The translations under genes were made by a program, and so were the position numbers. A model generated the notes under the pieces. It worked only from the letters and a program-made list of their open reading frames with translations. It made no database searches and was not told where the DNA came from. 19,386 nt of DNA from JBHPFQ01 sp042571625 (GTDB taxonomy: Bacteria > Patescibacteriota > Minisyncoccia > Portnoybacterales > UBA2143). Within the stretch, counting starts at the first letter, position 1, and each line of letters begins with the position of its first letter. The stretch spans positions 1-19,386 of the forward strand of contig JBHPFQ010000011.1 in the NCBI GenBank assembly GCA_042571625.1, read 5' to 3'. Shown here in pieces: positions 11,694 to 19,378 of the stretch.

Positions 11694-12684
11694 AATTTAT
11701 AGCGTTTAAAAGATTCAGAAGAATTTTCTTTCTTTGTTTTTTCTCAAAAGAAGATATCGTGTCTTTTAGTTTGGACGCGGAAGTCTGCGGACGCGGGGAA
11801 TAAGAAGCGATATAAGCTTTATAAAATTTTATTTCTTTTATCAAATTAACAGTGTCTTGAAATTGTTTTTTAGTTTCTCCTGGGAATCCGACAATTATAT
11901 CAGTTGATATTTTAGCGTTAGGAATTTTTTTATAAATCTTTCTTATTAATCCTTTATAATGTTTAATATTATAATTTCTGTTCATTTTTTTAAGAATAGA
12001 ATTACTTCCTGATTGGACTGGTAAATGTATTTCTCTGGATATTTTTTCATTTTTAGCAATAACATCTATTAATTCATCAGACATATCTTTAGGATGAGAA
12101 GTCATGAATTTAATTTTGAAATCTCCTGAAATTTTGCAAATTATTTCTAATAATTTTGGAAAATTTATTTTATCATCATTATAACTATTAACATTCTGTC
12201 CTAAAAGCATTATCTCTTCGTATCCTTTTTTAATTAAACATTTTATTTCTTTTATAATATCTTTAGCTGGTCTAGAAATTTCTCGTCCGCGAGTATATGG
12301 TACAACACAATAACTGCAAAAATTATTACATCCGTTCATAATTGGGATAAAAGCTTTTTTATCATTCTTGTGCTTTTGTATATTATTAAATTCAATAATC
12401 GGCCATATTTTATCAACTTGGCTTTTTAATCTTTCTTTATCTTTTTCTAATAAACAACCAGTTAAAATTAGTTTAATTTTTCTCTTTTGATTATTAATTT
12501 TTTTAATCTTGCTGTTTATTCTGTTGATAGCTGATTGTCTCACGGAGCAAGCATTGATAATAATTAGATCTGCTTTTTCTATTATATCAGTTTCTTTATA
12601 TCCTTTTTTTTCTAATTTTCCAGCCATTCTCTCAGAATCGCATTCATTCATTTGACAGCCGTAGGTGATAATGTGATATTTCAT
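11692..12684 (-). CDS. miaB: tRNA i6A37 methylthiotransferase MiaB, TRAM domain missing
   Basis: MiaB is a radical-SAM enzyme that turns i6A37 into ms2i6A37. The N-terminal UPF0004 domain has three cluster-binding cysteines: C10 (YGCQMNECDSERM), C46 (NACSVRQSA) and C77 (LTGCLLEKD). The radical-SAM motif is C119-x3-C123-x2-C126 in GCNNFCSYCVVPYTRGRE, followed by LLGQNVNSY, MTSHPKDMSDELIDVI, HLPVQSGSNSILKKMNR and DIIVGFPGET. The family is usually about 430-450 aa; this one is 330. It ends right after the catalytic barrel (KKQRKKILLNLLNAIN), where TRAM should begin. The linker before the SAM motif is also short. No TRAM remnant is seen downstream. MiaB rather than another methylthiotransferase is supported by miaA next to it. 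Confidence 0.93.
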   Translation of the reverse strand: MKYHIITYGCQMNECDSERMAGKLEKKGYKETDIIEKADLIIINACSVRQSAINRINSKIKKINNQKRKIKLILTGCLLEKDKERLKSQVDKIWPIIEFNNIQKHKNDKKAFIPIMNGCNNFCSYCVVPYTRGREISRPAKDIIKEIKCLIKKGYEEIMLLGQNVNSYNDDKINFPKLLEIICKISGDFKIKFMTSHPKDMSDELIDVIAKNEKISREIHLPVQSGSNSILKKMNRNYNIKHYKGLIRKIYKKIPNAKISTDIIVGFPGETKKQFQDTVNLIKEIKFYKAYIASYSPRPQTSASKLKDTISSFEKKQRKKILLNLLNAIN

Positions 12685-12690
12685 ACGATT

Positions 12691-12719
12691 AGATTAACAG
12701 AAGAATAGGCTATTTTCAA
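12691..12719 (-). promoter_or_regulatory. Promoter giving a leaderless miaB mRNA
   Basis: On the minus strand TTGAAA (12714-12719), a 17-base gap and TAATCT (12691-12696), which ends 6 bases before the ATG at 12684. No SD is present. Confidence 0.65.
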
Positions 12720-12897
12720 GCTAATCATAATATACTTACATTGATTTTTTTAAACTATTTTAGTAGAATAAAAATAAAGATTAAGAAGTTAGTATATAAT
12801 TTTTTCATAAACTTTAGATTATCCGCGGACATTATATTCAATATTATTTTTGCCCCTTACGAAAGTTTTTTATATCTAAATACTTAATTCATAATGT

Positions 12898-13080
12898 ATG
12901 ACAACAAAAAAACATGATATTAGCAAATGGCCCATTCCTGCTTGTTTATTCATAGGTATTGGAATTGGATTGCTTTTGTTTGATCAATTTCCTGTAGCAA
13001 TTCTTGCATTTGCATTAATAGGATTGGGTCTGGGCATTTTGATAACTTTCATAGCTTCAAGAAAAAAGGGGCAAAAATAA
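12898..13080 (+). CDS. Small membrane protein with two helices, 60 aa
   Basis: A short polar N-terminus (MTTKKHDISKWPIP) is followed by two hydrophobic, glycine-rich segments at about residues 15-30 and 32-53 (CLFIGIGIGLLLF and AILAFALIGLGLGILITFI), joined by a tight DQFP turn, and a basic tail SRKKGQK. The regular Gly spacing suggests close helix packing. It is predicted to sit in the cytoplasmic membrane with both ends inside. Function is unknown and I recognise no family. There is no SD and no clear promoter; the TTGCCC at 12850 has no well-spaced -10. It stands alone between miaB (divergent) and a folded non-coding stretch. The coherent membrane design makes it a likely real gene. Confidence 0.65.
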   Translation: MTTKKHDISKWPIPACLFIGIGIGLLLFDQFPVAILAFALIGLGLGILITFIASRKKGQK

Positions 13081-13316
13081 AACTCTTCGGAATTTTTTTG
13101 CTTTGCAAAAAACCGTCTTGCAGACTATTCCTCGTTCCTATCGGAAGAATATAACAGAGATTAAGAGGAAAATCCTTGCAGGATTTTACCCAAATTGAAT
13201 TTTTGGAGGTCGCTACGCTCCACTCTCAAAAATCCAACTTCTCTTAATCGCGATGTTATCCAAAATGTCGCTTCGCTCCATTTATTAATATTGGGATTGG
13301 GCGATTTTTTATTTTA
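13081..13316 (+). other. Highly structured non-coding stretch (branched inverted repeats)
   Basis: No gene is seen here. ATAACA..GATTAAGAG (13151-13167) pairs with CTCTTAATC..TGTTAT (13241-13259) and encloses two hairpins: AAAATCCT-TGC-AGGATTTT (13169-13187), and ATTTTTG (13199-13205) with CAAAAAT (13227-13233), inside which GGAG faces CTCC. Upstream lies TTTTTTGC-TTT-GCAAAAAA. The 14-mer GTCGCTACGCTCCA (13209-13222) recurs with one change at 13267-13280. The plan resembles a three-way-junction RNA or a mobile palindromic repeat; which one is open. Confidence 0.55.
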
Positions 13317-13346
13317 TTGTAAATTTTTTTCAAGATATGTTATAAT
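13317..13346 (+). promoter_or_regulatory. Promoter of the GT2-galT-tpiA-pgk operon
   Basis: TTGTAA (13317-13322), an 18-base gap and an extended -10 TG-T-TATAAT (hexamer 13341-13346). The ATG follows 9 bases later, so the transcript has at most about 3 leader bases. Confidence 0.75.
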
Positions 13347-13355
13347 TAATTTATT

Positions 13356-14114
13356 ATGAATGAAATATATCTATCAATTATTATTCCAGCGTATAAAGAG
13401 GAAAAGGGGATTGGAAATTCTCTCTTGGCCATTGATAAATATTTGTCTAAACAAGAATATTCCTATGAAATTATCATTGTTAATGATGGATCAAAAGATA
13501 AAACAGCAGAAGTGGTTAAGAAATTTTCTGAATTAGTCAAAAATATTAGATTGATAGATAACAAGGAAAATCATGGCAAGGGTTATGTTGTTCGGCAAGG
13601 GTTATTAGAGGCGAAAGGTCGTTATCGTCTTTTTACAGATGCTGACAATTCCACGTCTATTGACCATTTAGATAAGGTTTGGCCTTTCTTTGAAAAAGGA
13701 TACGAAATAGTTATTGGATCTCGCGATGAAAAAGATGCTAAAGGCGCTGGTCAAGCAGTGCCTCAGTCATTTTTCAAAAGAATGCTTGGGAATATGGGGA
13801 ATGTGTTAATTCAAATATTAGCTGTTTGGGGGATATGGGATACTCAATGCGGTTTTAAAATTTTAACAAAAGAAGCTGCAGAAGATATTTTTACAAGATG
13901 TATTATTGATAGATGGGGTTTTGATATTGAAATGCTTGCCATAGCTAAGCGATTGAAATATAAGATAGGGATAATTCCAGCTTATTGGGTTAATCGCGCC
14001 GATAGCAGAGTTAGTATCTGGGGATATTTAAAAACTTTTTTGGAATTATTTAAAGTAAAATATAATTTAATAACAGATAAATATAATTTGAAAAATACAA
14101 GGAATGGCAGTTAG
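13356..14114 (+). CDS. Family 2 glycosyltransferase (polyprenyl-phosphate hexosyltransferase-like)
   Basis: This GT-A-fold enzyme probably moves a sugar from a nucleotide donor to a lipid phosphate or glycan at the inner membrane face. LSIIIPAYKEEKGIGNSL (6-23) and VNDGSKDKT (42-50) bind the nucleotide. FTDADNSTS (93-101) carries the DxD-type metal site. VIGSRDEKDAKGAG, WDTQCGFKIL (161-170) and RWGFDIEMLAIAKRL (186-200) match the dolichyl-phosphate glucosyl/mannosyltransferase (Alg5/DPM1-like) group. There are no C-terminal membrane helices, so it is a soluble or peripheral form. The donor sugar cannot be read from the sequence. It is the first gene of a five-gene operon and its last 11 bases overlap galT, which makes or uses sugar-1-phosphates. 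Confidence 0.9.
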   Translation: MNEIYLSIIIPAYKEEKGIGNSLLAIDKYLSKQEYSYEIIIVNDGSKDKTAEVVKKFSELVKNIRLIDNKENHGKGYVVRQGLLEAKGRYRLFTDADNSTSIDHLDKVWPFFEKGYEIVIGSRDEKDAKGAGQAVPQSFFKRMLGNMGNVLIQILAVWGIWDTQCGFKILTKEAAEDIFTRCIIDRWGFDIEMLAIAKRLKYKIGIIPAYWVNRADSRVSIWGYLKTFLELFKVKYNLITDKYNLKNTRNGS

Positions 14115-15162
14115 CGATATTAAAAAAATACAAAAAAGTAAAAGTCCTTCAGAACTGAGAATGGATTTAGTTTCTAATGATTGGGTTGTAATTGCTACAG
14201 GGCGTTCTAGAAGGCCTGAAAGTTTTTCTAAAAATCATAAGAATAAAAATAAAGAACCTGTTTCAAAAAAGGATTGTCCTTTTTGTCAAAAAGAAGAATT
14301 AGGAACAGCTATTTTTAGAAATTATAGACAAGATGGTTCTTGGATCGCTCTTTCAATACCTAATAAATATCCAGCTTTTGCTCCGTCGCTTTTTTTGAAA
14401 GACAAAGAATCTAGTTATAAAGAAATTCTTAACGAAAAAAAAGTTGGTCCGAACAGAGTTATGGATGGGTATGGATTTCACGAGGTTATTATAACTTATG
14501 ATCATGTTAAGCCAATGGCGCTTTTTTCAGAAGAGGATGTTGAGGGTGTTATTGATGTTTATAAAAATAGATATTTGGCTTTGATGAATCAGAAATTTAT
14601 TAAATATGTTTCTATATTTCATAATCATGGGCGAGAAGCAGGTGCTTCAGTTGCTCATCCGCATTCCCAATTAATAGCTATTCCTATTATTGATCCAGGA
14701 TTAAGAAAAAGTATTTATGGAGCTGAAGCGTTTTATGTAAGTCATGGGGAATGTGTTTATTGTACGATGTTAAAATGGGAAATGGAGGACGGGCAAAGAA
14801 TAATTTATGAAAATGATGAATTTGTTGTTTTGTGTCCATTTGCTCCGCAGGTTTCTTTTGAAGTAAGAGTTTATCCGAAAAAACATCAGCCATATTTTGA
14901 AAATATTGTTGGTAGAGAAAAAAAACTTTTTGCTGATGCTTTGAAAACAGCTTTGTATAAGATTTATAAAGCATTAAAAAATCCATCTTATAATTATTAT
15001 ATTCATACTTCTCCATGCGATGGAGCAAATTATGATTTTTATCATTGGCATGTTAATATATTACCTAAGACATCTGTTTGGGCTGGATTTGAGCTTAGCA
15101 CTGGCATAGAAATTTCAACTATTGAGCCGGAGAGAGCAGCTGAGTTCTTGAGAAAGTTTTAG
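14104..15162 (+). CDS. galT: Galactose-1-phosphate uridylyltransferase-like protein
   Basis: A HIT-superfamily nucleotidyltransferase. GalT swaps UMP between UDP-glucose and galactose-1-phosphate. Zinc-type cysteines CPFC (C58, C61) and a second pair CVYC (C217, C220) are visible. The catalytic motif is ASVAHPHSQLIA with H185-P-H187-x-Q189; H187 is the expected nucleophile. A second histidine pair YHWHVNILP (H314, H316) fits the C-terminal domain. NDWVVIATGRSRRPESF near the start and NHGREAGAS are typical. At 352 aa it is normal. The ATG lies inside the glycosyltransferase gene (11-base overlap), so translation is coupled. Related enzymes act on other sugar or adenylyl substrates, so substrate identity is less certain than family. 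Confidence 0.88.
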   Translation: MAVSDIKKIQKSKSPSELRMDLVSNDWVVIATGRSRRPESFSKNHKNKNKEPVSKKDCPFCQKEELGTAIFRNYRQDGSWIALSIPNKYPAFAPSLFLKDKESSYKEILNEKKVGPNRVMDGYGFHEVIITYDHVKPMALFSEEDVEGVIDVYKNRYLALMNQKFIKYVSIFHNHGREAGASVAHPHSQLIAIPIIDPGLRKSIYGAEAFYVSHGECVYCTMLKWEMEDGQRIIYENDEFVVLCPFAPQVSFEVRVYPKKHQPYFENIVGREKKLFADALKTALYKIYKALKNPSYNYYIHTSPCDGANYDFYHWHVNILPKTSVWAGFELSTGIEISTIEPERAAEFLRKF

Positions 15163-15165
15163 AAT

Positions 15166-15627
15166 ATGGTTATTCCTCCAGAAATTATAATTTTAATAAT
15201 TAGCGCTGTTCCTATTAGCGAATTGCGAGGCGCTATTCCTTTAGCAATAGGAGTTTATAATTTCTCGCCATGGAGCGCGTTTGTATTGGCGGTGATCGGA
15301 AATATAATTCCTATTATTTTTTTGCTTTGGTTGTTGGGATGGATTTCTGATTATTTAAGTCATCATTTTTATTATTTTAACAGATTTTTTGCATGGCTTT
15401 TTAAGAGAACAAGAGAAAAGCATAGCAATCGGTTTGAAATTTGGGGCAGTTTAGCTTTGGTATTATTTGTTGCAATTCCATTGCCTATGACTGGCGGATG
15501 GAGTGGTGCGGTTGCAGCTTTTGTTTTTGGAATTCCTTTCAAAAAAGCTTTTCCTTTGATTTGTCTTGGCATTATTATTGCTGGTATAATAGTTACATTA
15601 GGAAGTATAGGAATATTTGGTATTTAA
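15166..15627 (+). CDS. Small multidrug-export family membrane protein (PF06695-like)
   Basis: A 153-aa membrane protein with helices at about 5-30, 36-62, 95-122 and 127-151. The signature pieces of the COG2426/PF06695 family are present: SAVPISELRGAIPLAIG (13-29), AVIGNIIPI, and IPLPMTGGWSGAVAAFVFGI (104-123). A basic cytoplasmic stretch (FKRTREKHSNRFEIWG) lies between helices 2 and 3. Despite its family name, transport function is poorly established; its repeated P/G-rich re-entrant-like motifs resemble those of the SNARE-associated/DedA group. It starts 3 bases after galT and is followed by tpiA after 5 bases. Why it sits among sugar and glycolysis genes is not clear. Confidence 0.85.
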   Translation: MVIPPEIIILIISAVPISELRGAIPLAIGVYNFSPWSAFVLAVIGNIIPIIFLLWLLGWISDYLSHHFYYFNRFFAWLFKRTREKHSNRFEIWGSLALVLFVAIPLPMTGGWSGAVAAFVFGIPFKKAFPLICLGIIIAGIIVTLGSIGIFGI

Positions 15628-15632
15628 TTTTT

Positions 15633-16406
15633 ATGTCTAAAAAAACATTTATTATCGCAAATTGGAAATGTAACCCGACTACAAAAAAAGAAGCAGATCG
15701 GATTTTTAAGACAGTGAAAGAAGGTATTAATAAAACAAAAAAAACACAAGTTGTTTTTTGTCCGCCGTTTGTTTGGATACCATCATTAATATCTAGCGAG
15801 AATAGCGGATATGCATTAGGCGCGCAAAATTGTCATTGGGAAAATAGAGGCACTTTTACAGGTGAAGTTTCTCCATTAATGCTCAAAGATTTAGGATGTA
15901 AGTATGTTATTGTTGGTCATTCTGAAAGGAGAAATTATTTTGGCGAAACAGATGAAATAATAAATAGAAAAATTAAAACTATTTTAAAAAGTAATCTTAT
16001 TCCAATATTATGTATAGGGGAAAAAGAAAGAGAAGATAACGAAATGGGGTTAATTGTTGAGAAGCAATTAAAAAAGGATTTAGATGGAATTCTGAAAAGC
16101 AAGATTAAAGATATTATTATTGCTTATGAACCAATTTGGGCAATTAGCAAAGGAGCTATTGGGAGCGGTAAGCCATGCCTTCCAGATGATGCGGTTAAAG
16201 CAAGTTTGTTTATAAAGAAAACATTAATGACTCTTTACAATCGCAGTACTGCTGATAAGGCAGTAATTCTTTATGGCGGAAGTGTGAATAGCCAGAATAT
16301 TTTTGATTATGTTAAAGAAGAATCAATCAATGGCGTTTTAGTTGGCGGAGCAAGTTTACAAGCAAATGATTTTATTAAGATAGTAAAAAAGACTGAAGAA
16401 TTATGA
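15633..16406 (+). CDS. tpiA: Triose-phosphate isomerase
   Basis: This enzyme interconverts dihydroxyacetone phosphate and glyceraldehyde 3-phosphate. Catalytic residues are visible: N10 and K12 in IIANWKCN, H96 in VGHSERR, E166 in YEPIWAI; the phosphate site YGGSVNSQN (214-222) and VGGASL are intact. Loop 6, usually WAIGTGK, is WAISKGAIGSGKP here, several residues longer. Length 257 is normal. I choose ATG 15633 (MSKKTFIIANWK); an open frame extends upstream to 15441 but runs inside the preceding membrane-protein gene and has no TIM-like sequence. The stop overlaps the pgk start (ATGA), giving translational coupling. Confidence 0.96.
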   Translation: MSKKTFIIANWKCNPTTKKEADRIFKTVKEGINKTKKTQVVFCPPFVWIPSLISSENSGYALGAQNCHWENRGTFTGEVSPLMLKDLGCKYVIVGHSERRNYFGETDEIINRKIKTILKSNLIPILCIGEKEREDNEMGLIVEKQLKKDLDGILKSKIKDIIIAYEPIWAISKGAIGSGKPCLPDDAVKASLFIKKTLMTLYNRSTADKAVILYGGSVNSQNIFDYVKEESINGVLVGGASLQANDFIKIVKKTEEL

Positions 16407-17560
16407 AAACGTTGCGCGATGTTAATGTTAAGAATAAGAGAATTTTAGTAAGAGCAGATTTTAATGTTCCTTTAGAGAATGGGGAAATTATTGATAATTT
16501 TAAGATTGAGGCGGTTTTGCCAACTATTAAATATTTATTAGATCAAAATGCAAAAATTATTTTATTGACTCATCTTGGACGGCCAAATGGTAGGGTAGTG
16601 GAAGAGTTAAGAGTGGATAATTTGGCGCAAAAGTTTTCCGAACTAATTGATCGGCCAGTTAAGAAGCTTAATGATTGTATTGGTCTTGAAGTTGAAAAAG
16701 AAATTGAGGAAATGAATTCGGGACAGATAATTTTTTTAGAAAATGTTCAGTTTCATTCGGGCGAAAAAGAGAAGAGTCAGGAATTTATTAAATCATTAGC
16801 TAAGTTAGCTGATGTTTTTGTTATGGAAGCGTTTGGTCAAGCGCATCGTGATTATGCTTCAATTAGTGGAGTGCCTAAAGAAATACCAAGTTGTGCTGGA
16901 TTATTATTTGAAAAAGAAATAAAAAATCTTTCAAAGGTGTTAAATAATTCAGAACATCCTTTAACAGTTGTTATTGGCGGGGCAAAGATTTCAACTAAGA
17001 TAAGAATGATTAAGAATTTTCTTAAAAAAGCTGATGATTTGATTTTAGGAGGAGCGCTGGCAAATGTTGTTATTGCAGCTAAGGGATTTGCTATTGGAAA
17101 ATCAAAAATTGAAGAAAATATGGTTGAAGGTATTAAGAAAATGGAATTAACAAATATTAAATTACATATTCCAGTAGATGTTATTGTTTCTGATGATTAT
17201 TCTGGAAAATCTTTTGCTAATGTTTCGCCAGTAGGCAGGACAAAAGAAAATGAAATAATTTTAGATATAGGTCCAGATACAATTGATTTATTTAAAGATA
17301 TTATTAAGCAATCAAAAACTATTATTTGGAATGGGCCAATGGGTCTTTTGGAATCAGAAAGGTTTTCTAATGGAAGTGAGAGAATAGCAGAAGCAATTGC
17401 TAACAGCGATGGGTTTTCTGTTGTTGGAGGCGGAGAATCAATAATTCTTTTAAACCGTCTCGGGATTAAAGATAAAATTGATCATATCTCAATAGGAGGA
17501 GGAGCAATGCTTAGTTTTTTGGCTGGAGAGAAATTGCCAGGCATAGAAGCATTAGAATAG
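16403..17560 (+). CDS. pgk: Phosphoglycerate kinase, with two active-site arginines replaced
   Basis: PGK makes ATP from ADP and 1,3-bisphosphoglycerate. RADFNVP (17-23), LLTHLGRPNG (54-63), EAFGQAHRDYASISG, GGAKISTKI, IIWNGPMGLLE and VVGGGES are in place, so both Rossmann-type domains and the nucleotide site are present. Two usually invariant substrate-binding arginines differ: the Arg in the D-x-x-RI motif (human R38) is K34 in IIDNFKIEAVLPTI, and the Arg in LENxRF (human R122) is Q116 in LENVQFHSGE. The common VNDAF is VMEAF. Length 385 is normal. It ends the operon; I see no strong hairpin after it, only T-rich sequence. Confidence 0.95.
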   Translation: MKTLRDVNVKNKRILVRADFNVPLENGEIIDNFKIEAVLPTIKYLLDQNAKIILLTHLGRPNGRVVEELRVDNLAQKFSELIDRPVKKLNDCIGLEVEKEIEEMNSGQIIFLENVQFHSGEKEKSQEFIKSLAKLADVFVMEAFGQAHRDYASISGVPKEIPSCAGLLFEKEIKNLSKVLNNSEHPLTVVIGGAKISTKIRMIKNFLKKADDLILGGALANVVIAAKGFAIGKSKIEENMVEGIKKMELTNIKLHIPVDVIVSDDYSGKSFANVSPVGRTKENEIILDIGPDTIDLFKDIIKQSKTIIWNGPMGLLESERFSNGSERIAEAIANSDGFSVVGGGESIILLNRLGIKDKIDHISIGGGAMLSFLAGEKLPGIEALE

Positions 17561-17598
17561 CGAAGATTGATATTTTTTCAAGATTAATTAGATTTTTT

Positions 17599-17626
17599 TT
17601 GAGAAATTTCTCTTTTGGTATATGAT
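17599..17626 (+). promoter_or_regulatory. Promoter giving a leaderless recJ mRNA, with an embedded palindrome
   Basis: TTGAGA (17599-17604), a 16-base gap and TATGAT (17621-17626), ending 6 bases before the ATG at 17633. The palindrome GAGAAATTTCTC (17601-17612) overlaps the -35 and may be an operator. Confidence 0.7.
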
Positions 17627-17632
17627 GGAATA

Positions 17633-19378
17633 ATGAAATGGATTTTAAAATCAAAAGCGCCAGAAGAGTTTGCTAAAAAATTTCCAGAATATTCTTCTTT
17701 AATTATTCAATTGTTGTATGATCGTGGATTAAAAACGCAAAAACAAATTGATGAGTTTTTTAATCCTGATTATGAGCAGGATTTTCATGATCCTTTTTTA
17801 TTAAAGGATATGGGAAAAGCAGTTAAGCGGATCAGAAAAGCAATTAGGAAGAAAGAGAAAATATTAATTTTGGGCGATTATGATGCTGATGGTGTTTGTT
17901 CATCAGCCATTTTATATTTGACATTAAAGCATTTAGGATATAAAAAGCCAAGTATTTATATTCCAGATCGTGATAAAGAAGGGCATGGATTAAACAAAAA
18001 TGCTATAAAAGAAATTGCTGACAATAAAGTAAATTTAATTATTACAGTGGATTGCGGAAGTCGTGATATTGAAGAGGTTGATTTTGCCAAATCATTAGGA
18101 ATTGATGTTATTATTACCGATCATCATGAGGTTGGTAGCAAATTGCCTAATGCTGTTGCTGTTATTGATTTTCATCAAAATGGAGATAAGTATCCATTTA
18201 AATATTTAGCAGGAGCAGGAGTCGCGTATAAGTTAGCTTGCGCGCTTTTGCCGTCTGGCGATATTTTTAAAAAGTGGCTGTTAGATTTAACAGCGGTTGC
18301 AACAGTTGCAGATGTTATGCCTATTATTGGAGAAAACCGCGCTATTGTTTTATATGGATTAAGCGTTTTAGCTCAAACAAAATCAATTGGGTTAAAGGAA
18401 TTAATGAATGTTTCTGGAGTAGAGCCGAAAATTATTCAATATTCAATGAATGGAGAGGCGCCAGATACTAATTTGAATACTTTTACTTTGGGTTTTACTT
18501 TGGGGCCAAGATTGAATGCGGCAAGTAGAATGGGCCATGCTAATACTGCTTTTCGACTTTTAGTTACAAAAGATAAACAGGAAGCTTTAGATCTTGCAAA
18601 ACTATTAAATAGCAAAAATACAGCTCGGCAAACATTAACTAATAAGATATATAAAGAAATACAAGAAAGATTGGATAGATTATTTATTAAGAATAGAACT
18701 TCAAAATTGATTTTTGAAGGAAGTCATAATTGGCCTGTTGGATTAGTCGGACTAGTGGCTTCTAAAGTGGTTGATAAATATTATTGCCCAGCTTTTATTT
18801 ATTGCGAAAAGAAAGATATTATTCAAGCATCTGGAAGAAGTATTCCCTCATTTGATTTAATTGAAGCGATTACAAAATGTTCTAATTATTTAGAACGTTA
18901 TGGAGGGCATAAGGGAGCGGCTGGTTTTACTTTGAAAAAAGAAAATATTGAGCATGTTAAGAAGATACTTACTAAATTTGTTGAAAGCAAATTACGTGGG
19001 AAAAAATTAGAAAAAAGTTTGGAGATAGACGCGGAATTATTTTTTGATGATATTAGTTGGGTAAATTACGATCAAATCCAACGTTTTGCTCCTTTTGGGA
19101 AAGATAATTCAGAGCCGAAGTTTTTAATGAAGGGTGCTGAAATTATTGATTTAAAAATTGTTGGAAACGGAAGCAAACATTTAAAACTTGATTTAAGGAT
19201 TAAAAATAAAGAAAAAAATTTAGCTAAAAATATTAAGGCGATTGGATTTAATTTAGGAGAGTGGAAGGAAAAAATAAAGATAGGTGATATTATTGATTTG
19301 GTTTTTGAATTTACTGTTAATGAATGGAATGGCTATCGGAATTTACAAATGAAGATTATTGATTTAGATAAATCATGA
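17633..19378 (+). CDS. recJ: Single-stranded-DNA-specific exonuclease RecJ
   Basis: RecJ degrades single-stranded DNA 5' to 3' in recombination and mismatch or base-excision repair, using two metal ions. The DHH domain shows ILGDYDADGVCSSAIL (79-94; D82, D84), VDCGSRD (139-145), and ITDHHEVG (161-168). The GPRLNAASRMGHA stretch links to DHHA1, whose RYGGHKGAAGFTL motif is intact. A C-terminal OB-fold part (about 460-581) includes RFAPFGKDNSEPKF. At 581 aa it is full length. I choose ATG 17633 because the promoter places +1 there; an upstream in-frame TTG (17615) lies before or within the -10 box and could not be on this transcript. The stop TGA overlaps a possible next ATG. Confidence 0.95.
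   Translation: MKWILKSKAPEEFAKKFPEYSSLIIQLLYDRGLKTQKQIDEFFNPDYEQDFHDPFLLKDMGKAVKRIRKAIRKKEKILILGDYDADGVCSSAILYLTLKHLGYKKPSIYIPDRDKEGHGLNKNAIKEIADNKVNLIITVDCGSRDIEEVDFAKSLGIDVIITDHHEVGSKLPNAVAVIDFHQNGDKYPFKYLAGAGVAYKLACALLPSGDIFKKWLLDLTAVATVADVMPIIGENRAIVLYGLSVLAQTKSIGLKELMNVSGVEPKIIQYSMNGEAPDTNLNTFTLGFTLGPRLNAASRMGHANTAFRLLVTKDKQEALDLAKLLNSKNTARQTLTNKIYKEIQERLDRLFIKNRTSKLIFEGSHNWPVGLVGLVASKVVDKYYCPAFIYCEKKDIIQASGRSIPSFDLIEAITKCSNYLERYGGHKGAAGFTLKKENIEHVKKILTKFVESKLRGKKLEKSLEIDAELFFDDISWVNYDQIQRFAPFGKDNSEPKFLMKGAEIIDLKIVGNGSKHLKLDLRIKNKEKNLAKNIKAIGFNLGEWKEKIKIGDIIDLVFEFTVNEWNGYRNLQMKIIDLDKS

Noticed and set aside
15441..15632. N-terminal extension of tpiA
   Set aside because: The added part is an out-of-frame reading of the membrane-protein gene; ATG 15633 gives the exact TIM N-terminus.
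17615..17632. TTG start for recJ
   Set aside because: It lies upstream of the predicted transcription start, and the first recognisable RecJ residues follow ATG 17633.
18274..18471. Plus-strand 65-codon ORF within recJ
   Set aside because: It is in another frame of a fully conserved gene, with a Cys/Arg-rich composition typical of a shadow frame.
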